Part shown: piece after piece, positions 7,990 to 17,117 of the stretch
How positions within the stretch are numbered: the stretch's first letter is position 1
Layout: every line of letters begins with the position of its first letter
Translations under genes and position numbers: made by a program
The notes under the pieces: model-generated
Databases searched by the model: none
The model's input: the letters and a program-made list of their open reading frames with translations, nothing else
What the model was told of the DNA's origin: nothing
Assembly (NCBI RefSeq): GCF_900105395.1
Contig: NZ_LT629775.1
Location: forward strand, 6,909,501-6,973,500
Length of the DNA stretch: 64,000 nucleotides
Reading direction: 5' to 3'
Origin: Streptomyces sp. TLI_053
GTDB taxonomy: Bacteria > Actinomycetota > Actinomycetes > Streptomycetales > Streptomycetaceae

Positions 7990-10635
7990 TCAGGAACTCG
8001 GCGGCTGGGTCAGGTCGTAGAAGGTCGACCCGCCGACCGTGCGGGCGGTGTAGTGGCTCGCCACCCACTCCTCGATCTGGGCGGTCATGGACTCCGAGGA
8101 CCCGCCGCCGGGGCCGGTCGTGGTGGTCGTGCCGTTCGCTCCGGCCGCCGCCTCGGCGGTTCCGCCGCCGGTGCGGCGCGACTCGCCGCCGATGAACCAG
8201 TGCACCTTGCCCTCCTTCACGTACTGCTGGAAGGCGCTCAGGCTGAGCGAGGGGTCGCTGCTGTTGAAGCCGCCCAGGGCCATCACCGGGACGTCGGAGG
8301 CGAGTTGGTAGCTGGCGGCGTTCTGCGAGCCGGAGGTCGCGCCGGCCCAGCGGTACCGGTCGGCGTCCTGCTTCAGCAGGGCGGCCGCCTCCTCGCTCAC
8401 CCGGGCACCGTTCAGCAGCCCGTTCATCCCACCGGGGCCGCCCTGACCGCCCTGGCCACCCTGACCGCCCTGGCCACCCTGACCACCGGGGCCGCCGAAG
8501 ACGGTGGAGGGATCCTGAGCGCTGCCGCCGTTGCCACCGCCGCCGTTGCCACCGCCACCGCCGCCGTTGCCGTTCGGCACCCGGCCGGTGCCCCGGCCGC
8601 CGTCCTGCTGCGGGAAGCCGGGCACGGCCTGACCACCGTCCTGACCACCGCCGGGCTGACCACCGTCCTGGCCGCCGCCGACCTGACCGCCGCCCTGCGG
8701 GGGTGCCACCATCCGGCCGTTGAGCCACAGCCCCGGAGCGCCGCCGCCCGCACCGCGCCCCCGCATGCCGCCGGGGCCGAAGCCGCCCGCCACCGAGGGC
8801 CCGGCCAGCACGATCGAGCCCTGGTGCGGGGTGCCGACCGTCTCCAGCGCGTACGCCGCCGGACCGCCCAGCGCCGCCGCCGCGCCCACCAGGCCCGCCA
8901 CGGCGGTCACGCGTCCGGCGATCCGCCGCGCCCCGGCACGCCCGTCGGCCGCAGCACCGGCCGCAGCACCGGCCGCAGTGTCCGACGGAGCGTCCGACGG
9001 AGTTCCGGCCGGGGCGCCGGCCGCGAGCCGGGCCCCCAGCGGGCCGGCCACCAGCAGGGCCACCGCGGCGAGCAGCCCGCCGGCCAGCACCGTCGGCCGC
9101 AGCCAGGGCTGGAAGCCGGAGCTCCGTCCGAGCAGCACGTACGCCCACACCGCCGTCACGGCGAGCGTCGCCGCCAGCACCGCCGCGTACGGCAGCCGGT
9201 GCCGGGCCCGCCACAGCCCGTCCGCACCCATGCCGACCAGTGCGGCGACCGCCGGGGCCAGCGCCACCGTGTAGTACTGGTGGAAGATCCCGGACATGAA
9301 GCTGAAGGTCAGCGCGGTGCACAGGAGCCAGCCGCCCCAGACCAGGAAGGCCGCGCGCGCGGTGTCCGTCCGGGCGTGGCGACGGGTCGCCCACAGGCCG
9401 AGCACCAGCAGGATCAGCGCCGCGGGCAGCAGCCAGGCGATCTGCCCGCCGATGTCGCCGTCGAACAGCCGGGTGATGCCGGTCTCGCCCCAGCCACCGC
9501 CGCCACCGCCGCGCATCCCGCCGCCCGGCCCTCCGGCGGGCGCACCGCCGGGGGCGTTGCCGAAGACCGCCTCGGCCCCGGCCGGGAGCCGGCCGCGGCC
9601 GCCTCCGCCCACACTGCCGGTCTCGTCCCCGTTCAGCCGGCCCAGGCCGTTGTAGCCGAAGGTGAGGGACAGGAAGCTGTTGTCCTGCGAGCCGCCGATG
9701 TACGGGCGCGCCGACGCCGGGACCAGTTCGACGATCGCGACCCACCAGCCGCCGGCGACCACCATCGCGAGTCCGCCGGCCAACAGCTGCCGGACCCGCC
9801 GCCACAGCCCGGTCGGCGCCACCACCAGGTAGACCAGGACGAAGGCGGGCAGCACCAGGAACGCCTGCAGGGTCTTGGTGAGGAAGGCCAGACCGAGCAT
9901 CACCCCGGTGAACACCAGCCACCGGGTGCCCGCCGCCTCGATCGCCCGCACCAGCCCGTAGGCGGCCAGGGTGAGCAGCAGGACCAGCAGCGCGTCCGGG
10001 TTGTTGAAGCGGAACATCAGCGCCGCGACCGGCGTCAGCGCGAAGGCGAGGCCGGCCAGCAGTCCGGCGAGCGGCGAGAAGCGCCGGCGCACCGTCGCGT
10101 ACAGGGCGGCGACCGTGCCGACGGCCATCAGCGCCTGCGGGGCCAGGACCGACCAGGAGGAGAGCCCGAAGACCCGGGCCGAGAGGGCCATCGGCCACAG
10201 GGCCAGCGGGGGCTTGTCGACGGTGATGAAGTTACCGGCGTCCGAGGAGCCGTAGAAGAAGGCCTTCCAGCTCCGGCTGCCCGCCTGGGCGGCGGCGGAG
10301 TAGAAGGAGTTGGCCCAGCCGGAGGCGGACAGTCCCCAGAGGTAGAGGACGGCGGTGGCGGCCAGCAGGGCGAGCAGCGAGGGCCGGACCCAGCGCGGGT
10401 CCTCCGGGCGTCCCCGCCAGGCCCGGGCCGGCAGGGTGCGCAGCCGTCCGGCCCAGGAGGCCGGGCCCTTGGGGCCGGTGGGCGGCAGCGGGAGCTCGGG
10501 GAACAGCGGCGGGTGGGCGGTCCGCCCGGGTGCCGCCCCCTCCGGCGCGGAGGCGGGCGGCAGCAGCGGGGGCGGGAAGTCCCCGGCCTCCGGCCAGGGC
10601 TCGCCGGCCGGCGGGGTGAGGCTGGTCGTGGTCAT
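7990..10635 (-). CDS. GT39/ArnT-like membrane glycosyltransferase (YkcB-type mannosyltransferase)
   Basis: 881 residues with about a dozen hydrophobic helices. After a Pro-rich cytoplasmic N-terminus and the first helix comes the GNFITVDKPPLALW loop, with the acidic residue expected in PMT/ArnT-like enzymes that use polyprenyl-phosphate sugars. RFNNPDALLVLLL and LGLAFLTKTLQAF are further family segments. Two Gly-rich insertions interrupt the fold: one in an outer loop near residues 340-385, and a long Gly/Gln/Asn-rich tract about 635-740. A C-terminal extracytoplasmic domain follows to the end. Probable role: transfer of a sugar to an extracytoplasmic acceptor such as a protein or wall glycan. 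It lies downstream of the esterase on the same strand (145-bp gap). Confidence 0.87.
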   Translation of the reverse strand: MTTTSLTPPAGEPWPEAGDFPPPLLPPASAPEGAAPGRTAHPPLFPELPLPPTGPKGPASWAGRLRTLPARAWRGRPEDPRWVRPSLLALLAATAVLYLWGLSASGWANSFYSAAAQAGSRSWKAFFYGSSDAGNFITVDKPPLALWPMALSARVFGLSSWSVLAPQALMAVGTVAALYATVRRRFSPLAGLLAGLAFALTPVAALMFRFNNPDALLVLLLTLAAYGLVRAIEAAGTRWLVFTGVMLGLAFLTKTLQAFLVLPAFVLVYLVVAPTGLWRRVRQLLAGGLAMVVAGGWWVAIVELVPASARPYIGGSQDNSFLSLTFGYNGLGRLNGDETGSVGGGGRGRLPAGAEAVFGNAPGGAPAGGPGGGMRGGGGGGWGETGITRLFDGDIGGQIAWLLPAALILLVLGLWATRRHARTDTARAAFLVWGGWLLCTALTFSFMSGIFHQYYTVALAPAVAALVGMGADGLWRARHRLPYAAVLAATLAVTAVWAYVLLGRSSGFQPWLRPTVLAGGLLAAVALLVAGPLGARLAAGAPAGTPSDAPSDTAAGAAAGAAADGRAGARRIAGRVTAVAGLVGAAAALGGPAAYALETVGTPHQGSIVLAGPSVAGGFGPGGMRGRGAGGGAPGLWLNGRMVAPPQGGGQVGGGQDGGQPGGGQDGGQAVPGFPQQDGGRGTGRVPNGNGGGGGGNGGGGNGGSAQDPSTVFGGPGGQGGQGGQGGQGGQGGPGGMNGLLNGARVSEEAAALLKQDADRYRWAGATSGSQNAASYQLASDVPVMALGGFNSSDPSLSLSAFQQYVKEGKVHWFIGGESRRTGGGTAEAAAGANGTTTTTGPGGGSSESMTAQIEEWVASHYTARTVGGSTFYDLTQPPSS

Positions 10636-10779
10636 GGGCGCTACGTTCGGGCGCCCGGCTGAGAGAACGGTGAGACGCGGGTATGAGCCGCCTGTGATCC
10701 TCGCCCGCCCTGGTCGGAGGGCCGCTCCGGGACGGCGCGGTTGCGCCGACCGGGTGCCGTTGCCCGGACCGGTGCGCCG

Positions 10780-11904
10780 CTACGCGGCCTGCGGCATCGT
10801 CAGGTGCTTGCCGAGCCACTCCAGCGCGGGCGGGATCTCCCGGGTCCAGGTGTGGAAGTTGTGGCCGCCGGTGTCGAGGGTGATGGTGGACAGCTTCGTC
10901 GGCGCCTTGAACGCGCCGACCATGGCCTGGGTGCCCTCGTAGTTGTTCTCGTCGTAGCTGGTGGCGAGCAGCAGCGCGACCGGCTCGGCGGGCTTGTTGC
11001 GCAGCCGCCAGACCAGGTCGTTCTCCTGCTTCAGCCGGTCGTCGCCCGCGAACAGGTCGCCGGTGGTCTCGTCGATCGGCGCGGTGTAGTAGCCGGAGAG
11101 CGAGATCGCGGACCGGTACGCGTCCGGCTTGCGCAGCGCGAACTTGAGGGCGCAGTAGCCGCCGGTCGAGTTGCCGATCACGGCGCGGTTGGCCGGGTCG
11201 GTGCCGATCCGGTAGCCGGCGGACAGCGCCTTGGGCAGGTCGCTGGTGAAGAAGGTCTCGACCTGAGGCCCGCCGGGGACGTCCATGCACTCGGTGTCGC
11301 GGTTGCCGACCAGGGTCGGGCGCATCAGCACCAGGACGGTCGGCGGCAGCTTCTTCTCCTCGATGGCGGTGAGGGCGGAGGCCGGGTACTGCATCAGCGT
11401 GATGAGCTTCTCCGCCGAGCCCGGGTACCCGGCCAGGACCAGCGCCATCGGGAACTTGCTCTGCGCGTACTCGGGCTGGAAGTACTGCGGCGGGAGGTAG
11501 ACGAAGGCGTCGCTGCTGAGGCCGCTCTGCGGGCCGCGGACCGAGACCTCCTGGATCACCCCGGAGCGGTCGCGGGCCGAGCCCTGCGCCGAGTACATGT
11601 TCTTCTCCCCGGTGACGGAGAGGGAGGCGGCCGCGTTCGGCTGGTGGTCGACGACGGTGCCGGGCTTGCCGTTGGTGCCGAGCAGGTCGCTCCACGAGCT
11701 GTAGAAGCCGAAGTAGCCGTTGGCGATCAGCCCCATCGCGACGAGCACCGCGAGCTGGGTGGCGAGGAAGGCGCCGATCCGCCCCGTCCAGGCCTTCCAG
11801 CCGTGTCCGCCGAACTTCGGCCAGAGCCACATCGTGGCGGCGAAGACGCCGACCGCGAGCACGGTGGCGACGATCTGGAGCGGGAGTCCTGTGAGGCTGA
11901 GCAC
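10780..11904 (-). CDS. membrane-anchored esterase, antigen-85/mycolyltransferase-like family
   Basis: 374 residues from GTG 11904. Two or so N-terminal membrane helices (residues about 5-75) are followed by an alpha/beta-hydrolase domain. Its nucleophile elbow is GNSTGGYC, an acidic residue lies near SYDENNYEGT, and the His is in GGHNFHTW. The order and motifs match the esterase D/antigen 85 superfamily, common in actinobacteria as surface acyltransferases or esterases. No clear ribosome binding site precedes GTG 11904. It is divergent from the lipoprotein at 12091 and upstream of the GT39 gene, so a cell-envelope role for the pair is a reasonable inference. Confidence 0.85.
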   Translation of the reverse strand: MLSLTGLPLQIVATVLAVGVFAATMWLWPKFGGHGWKAWTGRIGAFLATQLAVLVAMGLIANGYFGFYSSWSDLLGTNGKPGTVVDHQPNAAASLSVTGEKNMYSAQGSARDRSGVIQEVSVRGPQSGLSSDAFVYLPPQYFQPEYAQSKFPMALVLAGYPGSAEKLITLMQYPASALTAIEEKKLPPTVLVLMRPTLVGNRDTECMDVPGGPQVETFFTSDLPKALSAGYRIGTDPANRAVIGNSTGGYCALKFALRKPDAYRSAISLSGYYTAPIDETTGDLFAGDDRLKQENDLVWRLRNKPAEPVALLLATSYDENNYEGTQAMVGAFKAPTKLSTITLDTGGHNFHTWTREIPPALEWLGKHLTMPQAA

Positions 11905-12090
11905 CCGTCGATCGTAGTTGACCCGTGCTGCCCCTCCGTGCGCTCCTTTATGCGCCCCATATACGCTTCGACGCGCCGCAAGTGCGCCCTGTTGACCGCC
12001 TCTTGTCGGGTCGGGATCATGTCGGCGGGGACGAGCAGACTGCACGGAGTGTGCATGAGAGAGCACCGAGAGAACATCCGGGGGAACGCC

Positions 12091-13059
12091 ATGAGGTCCT
12101 TCATCAAGGTCGGCGCGGCGGTCGGCAGCGCGCTGCTGCTGGCTGCGTGCTCCGGGGGCAGCGACGGCGGATCGGGCGGCGGCAGCAGTTCGGCGGCGTC
12201 CAGCCCGTCGGACGGCTTCAGCGCGCTGCCCGCGCCGACGTACACGCCGACGCCGACGCCCACACCCACGCCCACGCCGTACGGGCCGGTCCTGGCGGGC
12301 TACGTCGACCCGGTCAGCACCGCGCTCGGCAAGATCAACCCCGCCGCGGACCTGACCGGCTTCATGGCCGCGCTCCAGGAGGCCGCCGGCGCCGCCAACT
12401 CCGCGAGCAGCGGTCTCGGGCTGAGCGACACCCCGGCGGGCGTCGGCACCACCAAGCGCCAACTGGTGACGGCGTTCTCGCAGCTCGCCACCGACCTGAC
12501 CAAGATCCGCACCGACATCAAGGCGAAGACCTACTGCACCACCGGTTCCGCCTTCGCCCAGGTCGGCCTCTCGGAGGGCCTCAAGGCCGTCCCCGGCGCC
12601 CTCGCCGAGATGACCGCGGCCGGCTACACCACCAACTTCGCCGTCCCGCAGACCCCGCAGCCGCAGACCCGGACGCTCGACAACGGCTCCTTCGTCACCA
12701 AGGGGCGGCTGCGCGGCGAGGGCGAGCTGAACATCGACAACACCGAGGGCACCACCGACTCGGTCGTCTCGCTCTCCAAGACCGGCAAGGCCGTCCACTC
12801 GCTGTACGTAGGCAAGGGGAAGAAGGCCTCGATCAAGGGCATCGAGGACGGCACGTACGACGTGTTCTTCTCCGACGGCATCGACTGGGACCCGTCGCTG
12901 AAGATGTTCACGCAGGACTGCAGCTACACCAAGTTCGACGAGACGATGGCCTTCGAGACCGGCAAGACCTACTCGATCTGGTCGATCACGCTGACCGCGA
13001 AGGTCGGCGGCAACGCGAAGACCAGCGACGTGGACGAGCAGAACTTCCCGCAGCCGTAG
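12091..13059 (+). CDS. putative lipoprotein with TP-repeat linker, unknown function
   Basis: 322 residues from ATG 12091 with a GGGGAA box. The signal peptide ends in lipobox LLAAC. A Ser/Gly-rich stretch and a run of Thr-Pro repeats (about residues 48-62) act as a wall-spanning linker. The rest is a predicted soluble domain with two Cys (KTYCTTGS and QDCSYTK) that may form a disulfide. The C-terminal part (YVGKGKKASIKGIEDGTYDVFFS) resembles a small beta-sandwich. I do not recognise the family. The gene ends before a hairpin. Confidence 0.8.
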   Translation: MRSFIKVGAAVGSALLLAACSGGSDGGSGGGSSSAASSPSDGFSALPAPTYTPTPTPTPTPTPYGPVLAGYVDPVSTALGKINPAADLTGFMAALQEAAGAANSASSGLGLSDTPAGVGTTKRQLVTAFSQLATDLTKIRTDIKAKTYCTTGSAFAQVGLSEGLKAVPGALAEMTAAGYTTNFAVPQTPQPQTRTLDNGSFVTKGRLRGEGELNIDNTEGTTDSVVSLSKTGKAVHSLYVGKGKKASIKGIEDGTYDVFFSDGIDWDPSLKMFTQDCSYTKFDETMAFETGKTYSIWSITLTAKVGGNAKTSDVDEQNFPQP

Positions 13060-13067
13060 CGCCGGCC

Positions 13068-13106
13068 GCCCGGGACCCGCGCGGACGTCGCCCGCGGGTC
13101 CCGGGC
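13068..13106 (+). terminator. hairpin terminator
   Basis: A 14-bp perfect stem (13068-13081 with 13093-13106) and an 11-base loop lie 9 bp after the lipoprotein stop codon. Confidence 0.75.
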
Positions 13107-13283
13107 GGGCCCGACGGGTGACGTCCGCGCGGGTCGGTGCCCGCGCCGGGTGCCCGTCCGTCCCGGCGGACGCTGCCCGTCCGTCCCGGCCGCGGTGCCC
13201 CGGGGGCGGGGCGTCGGTCGCGGGTGGGCCCGGTTGCCGTCCGCTCCCGGTCAATTGTCAGTGGCCCGTGCCACACTCCCGCC

Positions 13284-14093
13284 ATGGCCCCCGAACCGCT
13301 CGCCGCCCTCACCTTCGCCGCCTGGCGCAGACTCGACCTCGCCGCCGCCACCCGGATCGCCGCCCAGGCCGCCGACGGCGTGGGCGGGCGGCTCGAGCGG
13401 GTCGGGACGGTCGAGCACCTGGGGGCCCCGCTGCACCAGGTGCTGGTCGAGCGGGGCGGGCGGATGTACGCGCTGATACCGGGCGGCCGGGTCACCCTCG
13501 GCTTCGACGCGGCGTCCTGGCGGCCGTCCGCCGAACTCCTCGCGGGCTACCGGGAGGAGAGCGTCGACCGGGGCTTCGGCGACGCGGACGTGCACGCCCA
13601 CCTCGCCCGGGTGCTCGGCCCGCGCCGGACGGTCACCGTGCCGACCCTGCTCATGGCCGTCGAGGACGAGCCGATCGAGGAGGCGCCCGCCGACATGCCG
13701 GCCCTCCTCGCCCGTGAGGGCCTCCGGCTGCCCACGCCCGACGAGTGGGAGCACGCCTGCGGCGCCGGCGCCCGCACCCTGTTCCGCTGGGGCGACGAGT
13801 GCCCGCTCGACCGCCTCCCGTACGGCGACGACACCGGTCCGCACGCCGGGCCGAACGCCTTCGGCCTGCTCATCGCGCACGACACCTACCGCTCCGAGAT
13901 CACCGCCGAGCCCGGCCTGATCCACGGCGGTGACGGCGGCGAGTCCGTCTGCGGCGGTTACGGCACCTTCCTGTCCTGGCTTCCGCTCGCCACGGCCAAC
14001 CGCCACCCCGACCTCGCGGCCTACATCTACGGCGAGGAGGGCGAGGACCTCGTCGACTGCCTCTCCACCCGCCCGGTCCTCGACCTGCGCTGA
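13284..14093 (+). CDS. hypothetical protein with partial SUMF1/FGE-like motif
   Basis: 269 residues from ATG 13284. Residues about 145-180 contain LPTPDEWEHACGAGARTLF followed by RWGDECP. This is the signature stretch of the formylglycine-generating enzyme (SUMF1/EgtB/PvdO) fold, in which LPTEAEWEYAA and WGD are typical. The usual C-terminal R-GG-W and catalytic Cys segment are not visible; the protein ends differently (GEEGEDLVDCL). It is therefore likely a divergent, non-catalytic member. Its first 140 residues are not recognised. It stands alone, with no sulfatase nearby. Confidence 0.7.
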   Translation: MAPEPLAALTFAAWRRLDLAAATRIAAQAADGVGGRLERVGTVEHLGAPLHQVLVERGGRMYALIPGGRVTLGFDAASWRPSAELLAGYREESVDRGFGDADVHAHLARVLGPRRTVTVPTLLMAVEDEPIEEAPADMPALLAREGLRLPTPDEWEHACGAGARTLFRWGDECPLDRLPYGDDTGPHAGPNAFGLLIAHDTYRSEITAEPGLIHGGDGGESVCGGYGTFLSWLPLATANRHPDLAAYIYGEEGEDLVDCLSTRPVLDLR

Positions 14094-14145
14094 CCCGGCC
14101 CGGCGGTGGTGAAGGGTCGGCCCTTGGGGGCCGTGGTCGGTGCCG

Positions 14146-14343
14146 TCAGAATTCGGTGGTGTCCAGGACGACGTCCAGCGGCTCCGGAAGCCGCACCTCC
14201 ACCCCGAACGGGTGCGGCCCCTCGACGAGCGTGTACCCGAGTCGACCCGGTCGGGAGAACAGTGTGCACGCCCGCTCCTGACGGTCGACCAGGAGGTGGA
14301 CCGGCGCGCCGTACTGCGAGTAGCGGCGCCGCTTCGCCGTCCG
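14146..14343 (-). pseudogene. remnant of a Uma2-family (DUF820) endonuclease
   Basis: The last 65 codons of a frame read like the C-terminal part of the PD-(D/E)XK-like Uma2 family: KRRRYSQYGAPVHLLVDR for the helix and strand around the usual Y...GVPEYW segment, then TLFSRPG and the final strand. Upstream of about 14343 the similarity stops, and no suitable start or N-terminal half is found. The copy is 5' truncated. The surrounding 14,094-14,569 interval otherwise holds only the protease promoter region. Confidence 0.55.
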
Positions 14344-14569
14344 GGGCAGTGTGCCGTGCGGGGCACTCCTTCCTCGTGGGCCCGGAGCATCGCGCTGCCC
14401 GGTGCGCATTCGTCCAGGAGCCGCAGGTGGCCGGTTGATGGTGGCTCGGGTGGATTCGCGCGTGTGACTTCTGCCCGATCGGTTGACCGATTGAGGTGAC
14501 CATGGCACTTTCGTGCGGCGCGGGCGTCCGCAACCGGTCGTACGCCCCGCATCCCCCACAAGGAGAGCC

Positions 14570-16120
14570 ATGCTCAAGAGACTTGCCGCCGCGTCCGCCG
14601 CGAGCGCTGTCATCGCCGGGGTCCTCACCTCCGTGGCAGTCGCCCCCGCGCAGGCGGTACAGGCCGGTGACCTGGCGTCCACCATCGCGCTGAGCAACTG
14701 CTCGGCCTCGCTGGTGCGTTACCCCTCGTCGGTCGACACCGACCGGGCCCTGATGCTGACCAACGGCCACTGCCTGCCGACCATGCCCCCCGCCGGCCAG
14801 GTCATCCAGAACCAGACCGCCAGCCGCAGCGGCACGCTGCTCAACGCCTCCGGCGGTTCGCTCGGCACCGTGCAGGCCGACAAGGTGCTGTACGCGACGA
14901 TGACCGGCACGGATGTCGCGCTGTACCAGCTCACCGACACCTTCGGGTCGATCACCTCGAAGTTCGGCGCCACCGCGCTGACCATCAACGACACCCACCC
15001 GGTCGACGGTTCGGCGATGTACATACCGTCGTCCTACTGGAAGCAGACCTGGAACTGCTCCGTCAACGGCTTCACCGACCTGCGCGAGGACGCCTGGAGC
15101 TGGCGCGACTCGATCCGCTACAGCTCCGGCTGCAACACCACGCACGGCACCTCGGGTTCGCCGATCGTCGACGCCGCCACCCGCAAGGTCGTCGGCATCA
15201 ACAACACCGGCAACGACGACGGCCAGATGTGCACCCTCAACAACCCGTGCGAGGTCGCCGCCGACGGCACCACCACGGTGCACCAGGGCCAGAGCTACGG
15301 CCAGGAGACCTACTGGTTCACCACCTGCCTGGGCAGCGGCCGGGTCATCGACCTCAACGTCAGCGGCTGCCTGCTGACGAAGCCCGCGGGCAGCGGCTCC
15401 GTCTCGGTCGCCAACCCGGGCGACCAGTCGACGGCGGTGGGCGGCGCGGCGAACCTCAGGATCACGGCGAGCGGCGGCTCGACCCCCTACACCTACTCGG
15501 CGACGGGCCTGCCGGCCGGTCTGTCGATCAACGCCTCCACCGGTGTCATCAGCGGTACCGCGAGCACCGCGGGCACCTACAACGTCACCGTGACGGCGAA
15601 GGACTCGGCGGCCAAGTCCGGTAGCACCAGCTTCACCTGGGTGGTCTCCGGCGGCGGTGGCGGCACCTGCACCCCGGCGCAGCTGCTCGGCAACGCGGGC
15701 TTCGAGACGGGCACGGCCGCGCCGTGGACCGCCTCCAGCGGCGTCGTCGACAAGTCGGCCTCGCAGGCCCCGCACGGCGGCACCTGGAAGGCGTGGCTGA
15801 ACGGCTACGGCTCCACCCACACCGACAGCCTCGCGCAGACGGTGACCGTGCCGACCGGCTGCAAGGCGACGCTGAGCTTCTACCTGCACATCGACACCGG
15901 TGAGTCCGGCACCACGGCGTACGACAAGCTGACGGTCCAGGCCAACGGCACCACGCTGAAGACCTACTCCAACGCGGACGCGGCCGCGGGCTACCAGCTC
16001 CGCAGCCTCGACCTCTCGGCCTACGCGGGCCAGTCGGTGACGGTCAAGTTCACCGGCACCGAGGACTCCTCGCTGCAGACCAGCTTCGTGATCGACGACA
16101 CCTCGGTCGCCACCAGCTGA
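14570..16120 (+). CDS. secreted trypsin-like serine protease with Ig-like and C-terminal beta domain
   Basis: 516 residues, with AAGGAG 5 bp before ATG 14570. A Sec signal peptide is followed by a chymotrypsin-fold protease: His in TNGHCLP, Asp in GTDVALYQ and Ser in GTSGSPIVD. Residues about 285-375 form a putative Ig (PKD-like) domain (ATGLPAGLSINASTGVISG). The last 135 residues, starting LLGNAGFETG, resemble a carbohydrate-binding-like jelly roll. Extracellular proteolysis is the expected role. It converges on the RIP gene across a strong shared hairpin. Confidence 0.9.
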   Translation: MLKRLAAASAASAVIAGVLTSVAVAPAQAVQAGDLASTIALSNCSASLVRYPSSVDTDRALMLTNGHCLPTMPPAGQVIQNQTASRSGTLLNASGGSLGTVQADKVLYATMTGTDVALYQLTDTFGSITSKFGATALTINDTHPVDGSAMYIPSSYWKQTWNCSVNGFTDLREDAWSWRDSIRYSSGCNTTHGTSGSPIVDAATRKVVGINNTGNDDGQMCTLNNPCEVAADGTTTVHQGQSYGQETYWFTTCLGSGRVIDLNVSGCLLTKPAGSGSVSVANPGDQSTAVGGAANLRITASGGSTPYTYSATGLPAGLSINASTGVISGTASTAGTYNVTVTAKDSAAKSGSTSFTWVVSGGGGGTCTPAQLLGNAGFETGTAAPWTASSGVVDKSASQAPHGGTWKAWLNGYGSTHTDSLAQTVTVPTGCKATLSFYLHIDTGESGTTAYDKLTVQANGTTLKTYSNADAAAGYQLRSLDLSAYAGQSVTVKFTGTEDSSLQTSFVIDDTSVATS

Positions 16121-16140
16121 CGTCCGGTCCGTTCGACGAC

Positions 16141-16178
16141 GACGCGGCCCCTCGGAGCGCACTCCGAGGGGCCGCGTC
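16141..16178. terminator. bidirectional hairpin terminator
   Basis: A 16-bp perfect stem (16141-16156 with 16163-16178) and a 6-base loop sit between the convergent protease and RIP genes. Confidence 0.85.
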
Positions 16179-16192
16179 ACGGGCGGTGGCGG

Positions 16193-17068
16193 TCAGTTCA
16201 TGTTGCTGTTCAGCATCGACATGTAGGTGGCGCCCTGGGCGAAGCTGCGCAGGTCGATGCCGCCGAGTCGGACCGAGGGCGTGGTGTTGTTGTTGCGGGC
16301 CCGGTACATGTAGCCGGAGCCGCGGCCCCAGTCGTTCTCCTCGGCGGCCTCCTGGGCGTTCAGCTGGGTGTTGCCGCCGAGGCCGTCGCGGACCCGCGTC
16401 TCGATGTTGCGGAAACGGCTGGCCTCGGACACGACGGCGATCGCGGCGACGAGGTCCTCGCGGAAGTTGTTGTAGGTGGTCCCGGTGGAGGCGTAGCCCC
16501 ACAGCCGGTTCATCGCGCCGACCAGGTTGTTATGGCTGATCGACACCTGACGGGTGCTCTGCGAGGCCTCCAGGCTGTGGTTTCCGCCGTAGCGTCCGTT
16601 GAAGGGGAGTCGGATGGCGTTGCGGCCCAGCGCCTGGCCCAGGTCGTAGGGCGCGTCGGGCTCGTTGGCGAACTGGACGACCACGCCGGCGTTGCCGGTG
16701 GAGAAGCCGCGCAGGTAGAGGTTGTCGGCCGTGAGGTAGAGGGTGAGCGTCCGGGTGCCGTCGTTGGTCGTGAACTGGGCGTTGACGGCGATGACCTCGT
16801 TGGTGCGCGGGGTCTCCCAGACCGTGCCCTCGCCGCCGTTGCCGCTGATGATCGGGCCGATGTTGTGGATCGACCGGATCATCTGGGTGTACGAGGCGCG
16901 GCGGTTGTCCACGTTGCCGCTCCGCAGGTCCCAGTTGATGGTGTGGACGGGGACCTGGAGGATCGAGACCTGGCCGGCGCCGGGCTGCGGTGCGACGGCC
17001 TGGGCGGCGGGTGCCACGCCGGCGAGCAGGGGGAGGCAGAGGAGGGCGGCGGTGAGCGTCCTGCGCAT
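16193..17068 (-). CDS. secreted ribosome-inactivating protein (rRNA N-glycosidase family)
   Basis: 291 residues. A Sec signal peptide (cleavage near AAQA) is followed by a single domain with the hallmarks of the plant/Shiga RIP A-chain. These are LYLTADNLYLRGF (first active-site Tyr), LPFNGRYGG (second Tyr) and VVSEASRFRNIE, which matches the catalytic Glu-Arg helix of ricin (SEAARF). A Trp follows in NDWGRGS. RIPs remove one adenine from the sarcin-ricin loop of large-subunit rRNA and so stop translation. Streptomyces homologues are known (for example SCO7092 of S. coelicolor). No lectin B-chain is fused. The signal peptide fits export and would keep the enzyme away from the producer's ribosomes. 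It has a good GGAG box and lies just downstream of the aegerolysin-like gene. Confidence 0.9.
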   Translation of the reverse strand: MRRTLTAALLCLPLLAGVAPAAQAVAPQPGAGQVSILQVPVHTINWDLRSGNVDNRRASYTQMIRSIHNIGPIISGNGGEGTVWETPRTNEVIAVNAQFTTNDGTRTLTLYLTADNLYLRGFSTGNAGVVVQFANEPDAPYDLGQALGRNAIRLPFNGRYGGNHSLEASQSTRQVSISHNNLVGAMNRLWGYASTGTTYNNFREDLVAAIAVVSEASRFRNIETRVRDGLGGNTQLNAQEAAEENDWGRGSGYMYRARNNNTTPSVRLGGIDLRSFAQGATYMSMLNSNMN

Positions 17069-17117
17069 GGGGAACTCCTTCGGGTGGTGAGGGCTTCGAG
17101 GGCGGAGAGGCCGGGGA

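Noticed and set aside
6137..10198. A minus-strand frame of about 1,350 codons across the peptidase and glycosyltransferase genes
   Set aside because: Low-complexity Arg/Gly/Ala translation in the wrong frame; the peptidase on plus and GT39 on minus in another frame have clear motifs.
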